The notes under the pieces are model-generated. The model made no database searches, was not told where the DNA came from, and saw nothing but the letters and a program-made list of their open reading frames with translations. DNA of 64,000 nucleotides from Corella eumyota. Lineage: Eukaryota; Chordata; Ascidiacea; Phlebobranchia; Corellidae. The stretch lies in the NCBI GenBank assembly GCA_963082875.1, contig OY720098.1, forward strand, positions 744,001 through 808,000. Reading direction: 5' to 3'. Below, in pieces: positions 12,243 through 23,739 of this stretch (position 1 is its first letter; each line of letters starts with the position of its first letter). The position numbers and the translations under genes were made by a program.

Positions 12243-12609
12243 AAAAATGTAATATTCGGCAAAACGTAGAAAATCCCCTTTTTCAAACTCTCTCATTTTT
12301 AACAACCGAGAGAGTTTTGCTTCGGTTAACGAGCGAATAGCTTGCTGCATTTTTACACTCTAAATAGTTAAGTTTAGCTTAAAAAGTTTTATTATACAGC
12401 CATTATAGTAAAGACACAACATACTTGCATATTATGTTAGATACCATCTAAAGTTTAAATATAGGTAGACAGTTGAACGCTTTTAAGTAACGTATTTACG
12501 TTGCGTAGCCAAAGATAAACAGGAGGTTGGGTAACTACAATTTCAACTATTTTTTTTTGCATTAATCAACCTTTTATTTTGCAAATAAATTAAACAATAA
12601 GTTAACAAA

Positions 12610-13371
12610 ATGAATGTTGATGACTACTTGTCAAGAATAAACTGCAAGGCCTGTTCACACGACAAGGTGAACAGGCCTGCGCTTTCCTTACGTAACTTTA
12701 CGAACTGTAAGGATTTTTTTAAAATTTCAATAAAAAATATCTAGTAAAAGTATACCGCTTACGAAATCTTGCGTAAATTTCGCTCCAGCCATAAAACTTT
12801 ACGAAATCTTACGTAACTTTCGCAAACTTTCGTACGTATAAACAACTTTGTTCATTTTAAATTGTTGCGAAATCTTACATTACGTTACGTTGCGTTCGCC
12901 GTGTGAACGGGCCTTTATAATACAGTTTTTGCAAATTTTTTTTTTAAATTTAATCATTATTTACATTTGCTTTAGAAACATTTTAAAAGAGGGACCGTGT
13001 AAAACTGGATTTAAAGATTGTCAAAAAAATCCAGAATGCCAAAAAGAAGAATCTAGCCACTGGGGGGCGATGTTGGTTATAGATCCCACACCAAGAGAGT
13101 TGAAAGACTTTGATGCAGTTTGGCATGACCTTGAAACCTACCCAACGAGCGAACTAAGAAAAGGGATAGTTCTTTTCTTTACATGTTAAAACCAAAACCT
13201 TACTTATGTATAGTTTTTGGTGAAACATTCGACAAAAAGTTGGCAGTTGACCCAATAATTGATCAAATTGTTTATTCTAAAGAGTTAAAAACAAATTCTG
13301 ATGTTGAAAATCTTGTTAAGGAGGTTTACAAGTTTAAAATTGGGCATCCAGTTAAATATTTTAAAGAGTAA
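12610..13371 (+). pseudogene. Broken arylamine N-acetyltransferase copy
   Basis: Starts like the intact copies (ATG AAT GTT GAT GAC, MNVDDYLSRIN) but stops matching at about 12645, where an inverted-repeat element begins. The rest of exon 1, all of exon 2 and both introns are absent. Exon 3 is present from about 12976, beginning NILKEGPCKTGFKDC. It loses frame near 13175: ELRKGIVLFFTC then stop, where intact copies read LRKRIILxxYxLxPKP. The final block LAVDPIIDQIVYSKELKTN continues in another frame to 13371. It therefore lacks the active-site Cys, His and Asp and cannot make an active enzyme. Confidence 0.85.
12646..12915. mobile_element. MITE with GGCCYGTTCACACG inverted ends (copy 1)
   Basis: About 270 bp. 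The left end is AAGGCCTGTTCACACG and the right end CGTGTGAACGGGCCTT. The interior is rich in TTACGTAA and TTTCGTA motifs. It interrupts exon 1 of the broken NAT copy. No coding capacity. Short end repeats and small size suggest a nonautonomous DNA transposon; the superfamily (PIF/Harbinger-like) is only a guess. Confidence 0.8.
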
Positions 13372-13965
13372 ATACCTTATGAAATATGGTTAAATTTATT
13401 TGTATATAAATGAGACTTTTCGTTTTTAAATTTAATGTTGTTGGTTGGATTTGTAAATTAATTTGATAACAAATCGCAAAAATTTAAAAATATAATCTGT
13501 ACAGAATCGTTGTTGTTTTTTGGGCTTAATTCAAACCACAAAAACATGAAGTGCAAGCATAACCTAGCCGCAAGCTATAAGTCTTACTAATACATTGTGT
13601 AAAAAGCACAACAAATTTGATAAGTCAACTTGTAAATTGTTAAAACGAGCAACGTTAATGTTAAAAATGAGATGGAAGTAGATATTATAGTAGGTTGTAT
13701 AAAGCAAAAAATATTACAATGCTATTAACAATCACTATTTAAAAATTTAATTAAGATGTAAACTTTAAAGAGAAGGGCCTTGAAAACATTGGAAACAGAA
13801 TAATAGTTTAAACTGGCAAAAAAAATGTAAACAGGAAATAATTAATAAAAACCTTGTCAACAAACTAAAAATCAGTTTTCTTACAACAACAAATATTTAA
13901 CATAAATGTTGTTACTGTTTTTGTCAGCAAAATATGTCTTTATTTAATATAGGATAACCAAGAAC
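13372..13965. other. NAT intergenic spacer without a clear CRE palindrome
   Basis: Spacer between the broken copy and the first intact NAT. AT-rich, no exon-like frame. Unlike the spacers before the next five plus-strand copies, it shows no GCTGACGTCAGC. ATATAGGATAACCAAGAAC directly precedes the start at 13966. Confidence 0.5.
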
Positions 13966-15606
13966 ATGAATATTGATGACTACTTGGCAAGAATAAACTA
14001 CAAAGGTTCAAAAGAACCGAATTTAGAAAACTTAAAAGCATTACTTGCAGCTCATAAAACAGAATTGTGTTTTTCTAACTTACGACTACATGGAGCTGAT
14101 GACGACAACAAAATACAGCTTGATTTAAAGAAGATGTACGATCACTTGGTCAACAAAAAAGGCGGGGGAATATGTTATGAGCTGAATGCCTTGTTTGTAT
14201 GGGCGTTACAACAATTAGGTTATGATGCTTATTACACTTTCTCAGCCTTTAAGGACGAAACAGGCTTAACCCGAGATGATTTGCACATGGCACCATTTGT
14301 AAGTTGTTTAACATACACTTATGTTACTTGAAATCTATTTGCTCCGCTTTACCCAATTTGGCTTAAAAGCAATTTCTGTAAATGTTTCTGTGTATTTGAA
14401 ACTTCTTATTTAATATTTTAAGGTTAAAATTGATGGTGAGTTGTACTTCGTTGACATTGGTTTTCCCACTTTTGGAACTTTCAAGGTTAAACATATGGAG
14501 GTTACTGCAGGTACATTCAATGCACATCGGTTCAGGGTAATCCCCTCTAAGAACGGGTCAAAGTTCATTTTTGAGCGACATTCAAAAACAGTTTTTGACG
14601 CTGATGGTAAATATTTGTTAAAATTTATTTAAACTATTTGTATTTAACGCAATTTCGGTATTTTCACATATCGTTATATTAGTTTAAGTTAATAACACTA
14701 CAGCAAGATGGCAAATGACATAAGTTTAGTTTAGGCTGTAATAAAGTATATAGAGCCTTTAAATACAAACCCAGCGCCCTCTATATAGGTAAAGTCAGAT
14801 TAAAACGTGGTATTCTTATATAAAAGTCTAACTTAATCGTACGACAATTCAATTTTAAAATAAATTTAAAGAAACGTAAAAATATCATCAGTTACAATCT
14901 GACATTAGTGTAGAAATTATAGGCTAAAACAAAAATCTTAGGCTAACAAAAACACAAAATTTAATTTATTTTAAAGTAAATTTAACTTTTATGTAATTTA
15001 ATCGTGGTTCTTCAACACAGCAACCAGTATAACAGGAAAACTTTAAACTTTGTATCGAGTCTAACTTTAGGCTGGCCAGTCGCATTTTGCATTTGTTTGT
15101 TACCATAACAACCAGATTTTGCTGATTTGTGTTAATAATTTCGCTGTAGCGAATTTTTTTGTTTTAAATATAACTTTTGAAAAAATTTTTAAATTTTTCT
15201 TTTTTTAGGAAACATTTTAAAAAAGGGATCGTGTAAATCTGGATTTGAAGATTGTCAAAAAAATCCAGAATGCCAAAAAGAAGAATCTAGCCACTGGGGG
15301 ACGATGTTGGTTATAGATCCAACACCAAGAAAATTAGAAGATTTTAATGCAGTTTGGCATGACCTTGAAACTGACCCAACAAGCGATCTTAGAAAAAGAA
15401 TAATTCTGGATCTTTACATATTAGAACCAAAACCTTATTTTTGTGTAGTATTCGGTGAAACATTCGATAAAAAGTTGGCAGTTGACCCAATAATTGATCA
15501 AATTGTTTATTCTAAAGAGTTAAAAACAAATTATGATGTTGAAAATCTTGTTAAAGAGGTTTACAAGTTTAAGATTGGGCATCCAGTTAAATATTTTAAA
15601 GAATAA
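13966..15606 (+). CDS. Arylamine N-acetyltransferase, copy 1 (subtype A)
   Basis: Exons 13966-14298, 14423-14606 and 15209-15606 (phases 0 and 1) give 304 residues, slightly longer than the roughly 290 usual for animal NATs. NATs transfer acetyl from acetyl-CoA to arylamines and hydrazines in the cytosol by a Cys-His-Asp mechanism. Cys70 lies in GGGICYELNALFVWAL, the counterpart of RGGWC. His107 lies in DDLHMAPF at the end of exon 1, and Asp122 in YFVDIGF near the start of exon 2, so spacing matches human Cys68-His107-Asp122. Exon 3 encodes the C-terminal domain, with a Cys-rich start (CKSGFEDCQKNPEC) and the end GHPVKYFKE. The loop FKDETGLTRDD marks a subtype shared with copy 3. The pocket segment after Asp122 reads IGFPTFG, unique in the array. 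Confidence 0.9.
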
Positions 15607-15787
15607 ATCCTGTTTTTTTACGTTAGTAAAATTTCGTTCGAGTAACGAATAATATGTATTGGTAAAACTTTATTTTTTGTTCAACTTAATTGTTATTCTT
15701 TCTATTAGGTTCTTACACAATAAAAAAACGTTATAATTCGTTCACAATAATAAATTAACCCCTTTAATTTGAAGTGTTTTAGACCGT

Positions 15788-16055
15788 AAAGGCCCGTTCA
15801 CACGGCGTACGAAACGCAACGTAACATAATGTAAGATTTCGCAACCATTTAAAATGAACAGAGTGGTTCACACGTACGAAAGTTTGCGTAAGTTAGGTAA
15901 GATTTCGTAAAGTTTTGTAGCCGAAGCGAAATTTACGCAAGATTTCGTAAACGGTATACTTTTATTAAATATTTTGTATTTGTTAACCCCTAGAACTCGT
16001 AAAGTTACATAACGCAACGCAGCGCAACGCAAGCTTGTCGTGTTAACAGGCCGTT
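15788..16055. mobile_element. MITE with GGCCYGTTCACACG inverted ends (copy 2), with an empty paralogous site
   Basis: Left end AAAGGCCCGTTCACACGG; right end CGTGTTAACAGGCCG. It lies in the spacer between NAT copies 1 and 2. The duplicated spacer between copies 3 and 4 reads straight through this point (GACCGTTAAGTTGGAT at about 20621-20636), so the site is empty there. The interior has the same TTACGTAA/TTTCGTA content as copies 1 and 3. Confidence 0.85.
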
Positions 16056-16379
16056 AGTTGGATAACTAATATATCGTGCAACACTCATGTTATATTTGAA
16101 TATTGTCTGTAAATATAATAAGGTATTGAAAATGCTTTAATTAAAAAAAAATACATAGAGTTTAATATGTTATGTTGATACATTTATTAACACCTGATTT
16201 TAAAATAATAGTTTTATTTTTAATGTGTATAAGGTAAAATTAAAGCTAAATGTTATAAGAGTAACTAATTAACAACTTTAATTTTAAATGCTTTATATGA
16301 ACAGCGTTATTTTAAAGTCACGTTGTAATCTGTATAAGATAACGTTGTTAAATTTGGCATTTTGTGAGAAAGAGGAAAT

Positions 16380-16391
16380 GCTGACGTCAGC
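16380..16391. promoter_or_regulatory. CRE-type palindrome GCTGACGTCAGC
   Basis: Perfect 12-bp palindrome with a TGACGTCA core (CREB/ATF consensus), 189 bp before the NAT copy 2 start. It sits in a block shared with the copy 4 promoter (next line CAAGAACCACGAGACATGCT) that ends in a GTAAG donor-like site about 90 bp later, suggesting a noncoding first exon. Function is inferred. Confidence 0.5.
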
Positions 16392-16579
16392 AAGAACCAC
16401 GAGACATGCTCGACTTACTTTACCACAAAGAAAAGAGAAGAAAGCAATAAACTTGTTCAACATTACTGCATTTGTAAGTTTAATTTGTATATTGTAACTC
16501 TATTTAACAAAATTGTTGCATATAGAGTATGTAAATTCATCAGTATTTAAACAAATAAGTAAAACAATAAGTAAACAAA

Positions 16580-18239
16580 ATGAATGTTGATGACTACTTG
16601 TCAAGAATAAACTACAAAGGTTCTAAAGAACCGAATTTAGAAAACCTAAAAGCAATACTTGAAGCTCATAAAACAACGATTGGTTTCTCTAATCTACGAC
16701 TACATGGAGCTGATGACGACAACAAAATACAGCTTGATTTAAAGAAAATGTATGATCACGTGGTCAACAAAAAAGGCGCGGGAATATGCTACGAGATAAA
16801 TGCATTGTTCGTATGGGCGTTACAACAATTAGGTTATGACGCTTATTACACTTACGCAGCTTTTGATTTTGAAGATGTACTTTCCCGCGAAGAATATCAT
16901 ATGGTACCATTTGTAAGTTGTTTCTATTTACTGTTTAAATCATCGCAGCCGACTTTATTAATGTTATACAGCACTTAAATACGATCGAACCTATTGTTTT
17001 AATTATACAAGGCACCTTCAGGCTAAAACGTCAATAACACTATTCTAAGCGTATAAACTCTCTTGTATCTAAATTAAACCAAATCGGTTTTCTCTAATAA
17101 AATAAACTACTTTTAGGTAAAAATAGAGAACGAGTTGTACTTCGTTGACCTCAGTTTTTACGTTTATGGAACTTATAAAGTTAAACATATGGAAGTTACT
17201 GCATGTCCTTTTAATGCATATCGGTTTAGGGAGATGCCCTTCGAGAACGGGTCAAAGTTCATCCTTGAGCGACATTTGAAAACAGTTTTGGATGCTGATG
17301 GTAAATATTTGTTTATTTTATCTTTAATTAACCTCACAAGTTAAAGTATTGCCAGAACTACAGGTCTTGCCTGACTGCATAATGACATATTAGTATAGCC
17401 TACTAGTACTAGATATAAACGGCTGTGTTTTCGCCAGATGGAATTGTTTTAAGATTAAATTGGCTTTTTTTCTAGTCATTACAGTTTGTCGGCAGTCGGC
17501 AAAAGTCGGCAACTAAGTACTTAGGCAGTAGACTGCTTTTACTGTATCGTTACAAAACACTTTTTTATTTAGGCTGACGAACATTGACAATATTTTACTC
17601 TTTTATCAATATAAAGGTTTTAAAATTAATTTATTTTATTGTTTATTTTAAACTTTTTAGCATAGTTTTCTGTAGCATAATTTTAGGCTACCGGTTGTAT
17701 TTTAAGGTTTGTTTGTTACTATAACAACGACAACAAAGATTTTACTAATTTGAGTGGCGCTAAAAAAATTTGTTTCAAAGAATTTTTGGACAATTTTTGC
17801 ACGGATTATCAAAGATTTAAATTTATAATTATTTTTTTCAGGAAACATTTTAAAAGAGGGTCCGAGTAAAACTGGATTCGAGGATTGTCAAAAAGATCCT
17901 GAATGTCAAAAAGAGGTATCTAGCCACTGGGGAAGACTGTTAGTCATAGATCCAACACCAAGGAAATTGGAAGACTACGATGCAGTTTGGCATGATATTG
18001 AAAGCGACACGAAGAGCGATCTTAGAAGAAGGATAATTCTCACACATTATATATTAGTTCCAAAACCTTATTTCTGTTTAATATTAGGTAAAGAATTTGA
18101 CAAAAAGCTGGCAGTTGACCCAATAATTGATCAAATTGTTTATTCTAAAGAGTTAAAAACAAATTCTGATGTTGAAAATCTTGTTAAAGAGGTTTTTAAA
18201 TTTGAGATTGGGCACCCAGTTAAATATTTTGAAGACTAA
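16580..18239 (+). CDS. Arylamine N-acetyltransferase, copy 2 (subtype B)
   Basis: Exons 16580-16912, 17117-17300 and 17842-18239 give 304 residues in the same exon phases as the other copies. The triad is present: Cys70 (KKGAGICYEINALF, with an Ala in the usual triple-Gly), His107 (REEYHMVPF) and Asp122 (YFVDLSF). The variable loop reads AAFDFEDVLSREE, shared only with copy 4, and the segment after Asp122 is LSFYVYG. Exon 3 starts GPSKTGFEDCQKDPEC, so the Cys of the CKTGF motif in other copies is Ser here and in copy 4. It ends GHPVKYFED. Copy 2 and copy 4 are nearly identical through introns, indicating recent duplication. Confidence 0.9.
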
Positions 18240-18536
18240 TTTCTCTTTAAATGTAAATAAATTGTGTTTGGGGTACCATGTTGAAGCATAACTTTACAAA
18301 GCATCATAAAATAAAATGGAAGCTAACTGTTAATAAATTTAGTTATAAAACATGAATATGCAGAAGAATTTTCAAAATAACGAAGTTTATTTGTTTGCGT
18401 TAACTCAATAAAAGTTTCCTATTTTAAAAATAAAATTAATTATTTTTTTATATTAGCTTAAAAAAATGCCAATAAGAACAAGTAATTTTAGAGTTTCATA
18501 AATAGGTTTTGCTTCTTTGGTAAGGACATTAAAATT

Positions 18537-18548
18537 GCTGACGTCAGC
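18537..18548. promoter_or_regulatory. CRE-type palindrome GCTGACGTCAGC
   Basis: 572 bp before the NAT copy 3 start, followed by ACAAAATGAGTTATACTTCA. The flanks match those before copy 5 and, less closely, copy 6, but differ from those before copies 2 and 4. The palindrome itself is unchanged. Confidence 0.5.
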
Positions 18549-19108
18549 ACAAAATGAGTTATACTTCATGGTTCAGCAGCGATAAGAAAAAGGGGATACG
18601 AAGTACTAACAGGAAATAGTTTGTTAATTCTACATTCACAGTTGAATGTTTAAAGTATTTTTATTTTGTTTAGCAATAGATTTGTAGAGTAAGCTCGGTA
18701 TTTCATTTTTATCAAGGTTTTAAACAAAACATTTTGAGTAGAAGATGAAATGTTTACGGTAAATCACACGAACCTAATACATATTTTGTTGTATCATACT
18801 ATAGAATGGTAATGTAACTTTAAAAATACCAGTTTAAGAATTGTTATTTATGTAAAGGGTTAGTTCGAGATTTTGCACAAAAATGATAGAATTTTATGAA
18901 TGCGAAGCTAATTCTAAGTAAATAATGCCTTAGGGTAATGTGTTGTTTAACAAATGTATTTGCAAAACCGCATGTAAGTTATTGATTAACAACTTATTAA
19001 GAATGCCTATCCGAGATTAGATGAATCACAATCTAAGTTTTTATTTTACCTTTAAACTTACGTATAATTTGTTTTTTAAGTAAATAAGGAAAACAATAAA
19101 GTGATAAA

Positions 19109-20447
19109 ATGAATGTTGATGACTACTTGGCAAGAATAAACTACAAAGGTTCTAAAGAACCAAATTTAGGAAACTTAAAAGCAATACTTGCAGCTCATAA
19201 AACAGAATTATGTTTTTCTAACTTACGACTACATGGAGCTGATGACGACAACAAAATACAGCTTGATTTAAAGAAGATGTACGATCACGTGGTCACCGAA
19301 AAAGGCGGGGGAATATGTTATGAGCTGAATGCATTGTTTGTATGGGCGTTACAACAATTAGGTTATGACGCTTATTACACTTACTCAGCATTTAAGGACG
19401 AAACAGGCTTAACCCGAGATGATTTGCACATGGCACCATTTGTAAGTTGTTTTTAATTTGGTGTTTAAAATAATATGAACCACATAAGTTTGTCTCTATT
19501 TAAATTTTGCTACAACCTGAAGCGTACATAACTGCAAAAAAATGTTTTTAGGTGAAAGTAAAAGATAAATTATATTTTGTTGATGCTGCTATGTTTGTTT
19601 ATGGAACTTTCAAGGTTAAACATATGGAGGTTACTGCATGTCCCTTTAACGCATATCGGTTCCGGGTAATACCCTCCGAAAACGGGTCAAAATTTATTTT
19701 TGAGCGGCATTCGAAAACAGTTTTAGATGTTGATGGTAAGTTGATGGTTCATGACACAATTATTATTTTGTTCAATAACATTAGTTTTACTATTCACTAG
19801 TTAGTCTAAAAAGTCAAAACAAAGGTAAATTTAAGATAACAAAGGCTTACTAGTAATTTCATAAAACGTTTTTTCAATTTTTTGTAAACACAAAGTAAGA
19901 CCACAGTTAACTAGTTTATTGATTGCGCCAGCCTAACTTTCCAACCAGAATCCTATTTTGATTCGATTGTTACTATAACAACAATAAATAGTGCGCTGTT
20001 TTCGCTGTAGCGAAGTTTTTGTAAACATTATCTTAATTAAACTTTAAAGGAAACATTTTAAAAGAAGGACCATGTAAAACTGGATTTAAAGATTGTCAAA
20101 AAAATCCAGAATGTCAAAAAGAAGAATCAAGCCACTGGGGGGCGATGTTGGTTATAGACCCAACACCAAGAACATTAGAAGACTTTGATGCAGCTTGGTA
20201 CTATAATAAATCCGAACCAACAAGCGATTTAAGAAAAAGGATTTTTCTCACCCGGTATATGTTAAAGCCAAAACCTTATTTATGTTTAGCGTTTAACGAA
20301 ACGTTTGATAAAAAGCTGGCAGTTGACCCAATAATTGATCAAATTGTTTATTCTAAAGAGTTAAAAACAAATTCTGATGTTGAAAATCTTGTTAAAGAGG
20401 TCTACAAGTTCAAGATTGGGCATCCAGTAAAATATTTTAAAGAGTAA
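19109..20447 (+). CDS. Arylamine N-acetyltransferase, copy 3 (subtype A)
   Basis: Exons 19109-19441, 19552-19735 and 20050-20447 give 304 residues. Triad Cys70 (EKGGGICYELNALF), His107 (DDLHMAPF) and Asp122 (YFVDAAM). The variable loop SAFKDETGLTRDD is nearly the same as copy 1. The segment after Asp122 is AAMFVYG, so the position equivalent to human residue 125 is Met rather than Phe. Exon 3 has its own middle segment (AAWYYNKSEPTSDLRKRIFL) also present in the broken copy at 28152. The last 45 residues are the common block. A TTTTTTAAG acceptor-like site 29 bp before the start suggests a spliced 5' leader (cis or spliced-leader trans). Confidence 0.9.
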
Positions 20448-20947
20448 ATTCTGTTTTTTGTTACTAAAATTGTGCTAAGTAACAACTATTATGTATTGGT
20501 AAAACTTTATTTTTTGTTCAACTTAATTGTTATTCTTTCTATTAGGTTCTTACACAATAAAAAAACGTTATAATTCGTTCACAATAATAAATTAACCCCT
20601 TTAATTTGAAGTGTTTTAGACCGTTAAGTTGGATAATTAATATATCGTGCAACACTCGTGTTATATTTAAATATGGTCTGTAAATATAATAATGGTATGG
20701 AAATGCTTAAATTAAAAAAAAATTCATAGAGTTTAATATGTTATGTTAATACATTTATTAACACTTGATTTTAAAATAATTTTATTTTTAATGTGTATAA
20801 GTTAAAATTAAAGCTAAATGTTATAAGAGTAACTAATTAACAACTTCAATGTTAAATGTTTTATATGAACAGCGTTATTTTAATGTCACGTTGTAATCTA
20901 TATAAGATAACGTTGTTAAATTTGGCATTTTAAGTGCAAGAGGAAAT

Positions 20948-20959
20948 GCTGACGTCAGC
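20948..20959. promoter_or_regulatory. CRE-type palindrome GCTGACGTCAGC
   Basis: 189 bp upstream of the NAT copy 4 start, in the same position and flanks as the site before copy 2. Confidence 0.5.
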
Positions 20960-21147
20960 AAGAACCACGAGACATGCTCGACTTACTTTACCACAAAGAA
21001 AAGAGAAGAAAGCAAAAAACTTGTTCAACATTACTGCATTTGTAAGTTCAATTTGTATATTGTAACTCTGTTTAACAAAACTTTTGCATATAGAGTATGT
21101 AAATTTATCTGTATTTAAACAAATAGGTAAAACAATAAGTTAACAAA

Positions 21148-22876
21148 ATGAATGTTGATGACTACTTGTCAAGAATAAACTATAAAGGGTCTAAAGAACC
21201 GAATTTAGAAAATTTAAAGGCAATTGTTCAAGCTCATAAAACAACAATTGGTTTCTCTAATCTACGACTTCATGGAGCTGATGACGACAACAAAATACAG
21301 CTTGATTTAAAGAAGATGTACGATCACGTGGTCACTAGAAATGGCGGGGGAATATGTTATGAAATAAACGCGTTGTTCGTATGGGCGTTACAACAATTAG
21401 GTTATGACGCTTATTACACTTACGCAGCTTTTGATTTTGAAGATGTACTTTCCCGCGAAGAATATCATATGGTGCCATTCGTAAGTTGTCAATTTACTGT
21501 TTAAATTATTGCAGTCGACTTTGTTAATGTTATACAGCACTTAAATACGATTGAACCTTTTGTTTCAATTATACAAGGCCCGTTTAAGCTAAAACGTCAA
21601 TAACACTATTCTAAACGTAAACTCCCTTGTATCTAAATTAAACCAAATCGGAAAAATTTTCTAATAAAATGAACTACTTTTAGGTAAAAATAGAGAACGA
21701 GTTGTACTTCGTTGATCCCAGTTTTTACGTTTATGGAACTTATAAAGTTAAACATATGGAGGTGACTGCATGCCCTTTTAATGCATATCGGTTTAGGGAG
21801 ATGCCCTTCGAGAACGGGTCAAAGATCATTCTTGAGCGACATTTGAAAACAGTTTTGGATGCTGATGGTAAATATTTGTTCATTTTATCTTTAATTAACC
21901 TCACAAGTTTAAAGTATTGCCTAAACTACAAGTCTCACCTGGCTGCATAATGACATATTAGTATAGCCTACTAGATATAAACGGATGTGTTTTCGCCAGA
22001 TGGGATTGTTTTAGGATTAAATTGGCCTTTTTTCTGGTCATTACAGTTTGTTAGTAGTTACAATTAAACCGTTACATTTAAACAAAACTAAAGATTAACA
22101 TGCTTTTGGTCTAACAAATACCGCCTTTGTTTATTTAAAATTTAAAAAGTCGGCAACTAAGTACTTAGACTGCTTTTACTTTATCGTTACAAAACACTTT
22201 TTTATTTAGGCTGACGAACATTGACAATATTTTACTCTTTTATCAATATAAAGGTTTTAAAATTAATTTATTTTATTGTTTATTTTAAACTTTTTAGCAT
22301 AGTTTTCTGTAGCATAATTTTAGGCTACCGGTTGTATTTTGAGGTTTGTTTGTTACTATAACAACGACAACAAAGATTTTACTTATTTGAGTGGCGCTAA
22401 AAAAATTTGTTTCAAAGAATTTTTGGACAATTTTTGCACGGATTATCAAAGATTTAATTTTATAATTATTTTTTTCAGGAAACATCTTAAAAGAGGGTCC
22501 GAGTAAAACTGGATTCAAGGATTGTCAAAAAGATCCTGAATGTCAAAAAGAGGAATCTAGCCACTGGGGAAGACTGTTAGTAATAGACAAAACTCCAAGG
22601 AAATTGGAAGACTACGATGCAGTTTGGCATGATATTGAAAGCGACCCGAAGAGCGATCTTAGAAGAAGAATAATTCTCACACATTATATATTAGATCCAA
22701 AACCTTATTTCTGTTTAATATTAGGTAAAGAATTTGACAAAAAGCTGGCAGTTGACCCAATAATTGATCAAATTGTTTATTCTAAAGAGTTAAAAACAAA
22801 TTCTGATGTTGAAAATCTTGTTAAAGAGGTTTTTAAGTTTGAGATTGGGCACCCAGTTAAATATTTTGAAGACTAA
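21148..22876 (+). CDS. Arylamine N-acetyltransferase, copy 4 (subtype B)
   Basis: Exons 21148-21480, 21684-21867 and 22479-22876 give 304 residues. Triad Cys70 (RNGGGICYEINALF), His107 (REEYHMVPF) and Asp122 (YFVDPSF). The loop is AAFDFEDVLSREE as in copy 2, but here the active-site triple-Gly is intact and the segment after Asp122 begins Pro (PSFYVYG). Exon 3 begins GPSKTGFKDCQKDPEC and ends GHPVKYFED. Introns, spacer and promoter match copy 2 closely. Confidence 0.9.
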
Positions 22877-23174
22877 TTTCTCTTTAAATGTAAATAAATT
22901 GTGTTTGGGGTACCATGTTGAAGCATCACTTTATAAAAGCATTATAAAATAAAATGGAAACTAACTGTTAATAAATTTAGTTATAAAACATGAATATGCA
23001 GAAGAATTTTAAAAATAACGAAGTTTATTTGTTTGCGTTAACTCAATAAAAGTTTCCTATTTTAAAAATAAAATTAATTATTTTTTTATATTAGCTTAAA
23101 AAAATGCCAATAAGAACAAGTAATTTTAGAGTTTCATAAATAGGTTTTGCTTCTTTGGTAAGGACATTAAAATT

Positions 23175-23186
23175 GCTGACGTCAGC
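23175..23186. promoter_or_regulatory. CRE-type palindrome GCTGACGTCAGC
   Basis: 554 bp before the NAT copy 5 start, with the same flanks as the site before copy 3. Confidence 0.5.
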
Positions 23187-23739
23187 ACAAAATGAGTGAT
23201 ACTTCATGGTTCAGCAACGATAAGAAAAGGGAGATACGAAGTACTAACAGGAAATAGTTTGTTTATTCTACATTCACAGTTGAATGTTTAAAGTATTTTA
23301 CTTTTGTTTAGCAATTCATTTGTAGAGTAAGCTCGGTATTTCATTTTTATCAAGGTTTTAAACAAAACATTTTGAGTAGAAGATGAAATGTTTACGGTAA
23401 ATCACACGAACTTAATACATATTTTGTTGTATCATACTATAGAATGGTAATGTAACTTTAAAAATATCAGTTTAAGAATTGTTATTTATGTTAAGGGTTA
23501 GTTCGAGATTTTGCACAAAAATGATAGAATTTTATGAATGCGAAGCTAATTCTTAGTAAATAATGCCTTAGGATAATGTGTTGTTTAACAAGTGTATTTG
23601 AAAAATCGCATGTGAGTAATTAATTAACAATTTATTAAGAATGCCTGTCCGAGATTAGATGAATAACAATCTAAGTTTTTATTTTACTTTATGTACAATT
23701 AGTTTTTCAAGTAAATAAGGTAAACAATAAGTTGACAAA

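Larger units (their letters stand above)
15655..19100 (+). repeat. NAT segmental duplication, unit 1
   Basis: From ATGTATTGGTAAAAC at 15655 through NAT copy 2 and the spacer before copy 3, the sequence nearly matches 20489-23735, introns and intergenic DNA included. The main differences are the MITE at 15788-16055, some short indels and scattered substitutions. Similarity outside exons shows a recent block duplication, not just coding conservation. Confidence 0.85.
20489..23735 (+). repeat. NAT segmental duplication, unit 2
   Basis: Counterpart of 15655-19100, carrying NAT copy 4 and the spacer before copy 5. It lacks the MITE found in unit 1 and differs there by a clean junction at about 20621-20636. 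Confidence 0.85.

Noticed and set aside
12156-12350. Minus-strand frame MQQAIRSLTEAKLSRLLKM
   Set aside because: Protein-like at first sight, but it has no splice partners and overlaps the region equivalent to NAT promoters; no conserved frame is seen in the other promoters.
16288-16497. Short frame before NAT copy 2
   Set aside because: The matching region before copy 4 does not keep the frame (stop in the equivalent of FCEKEEML), so it is probably a noncoding leader.
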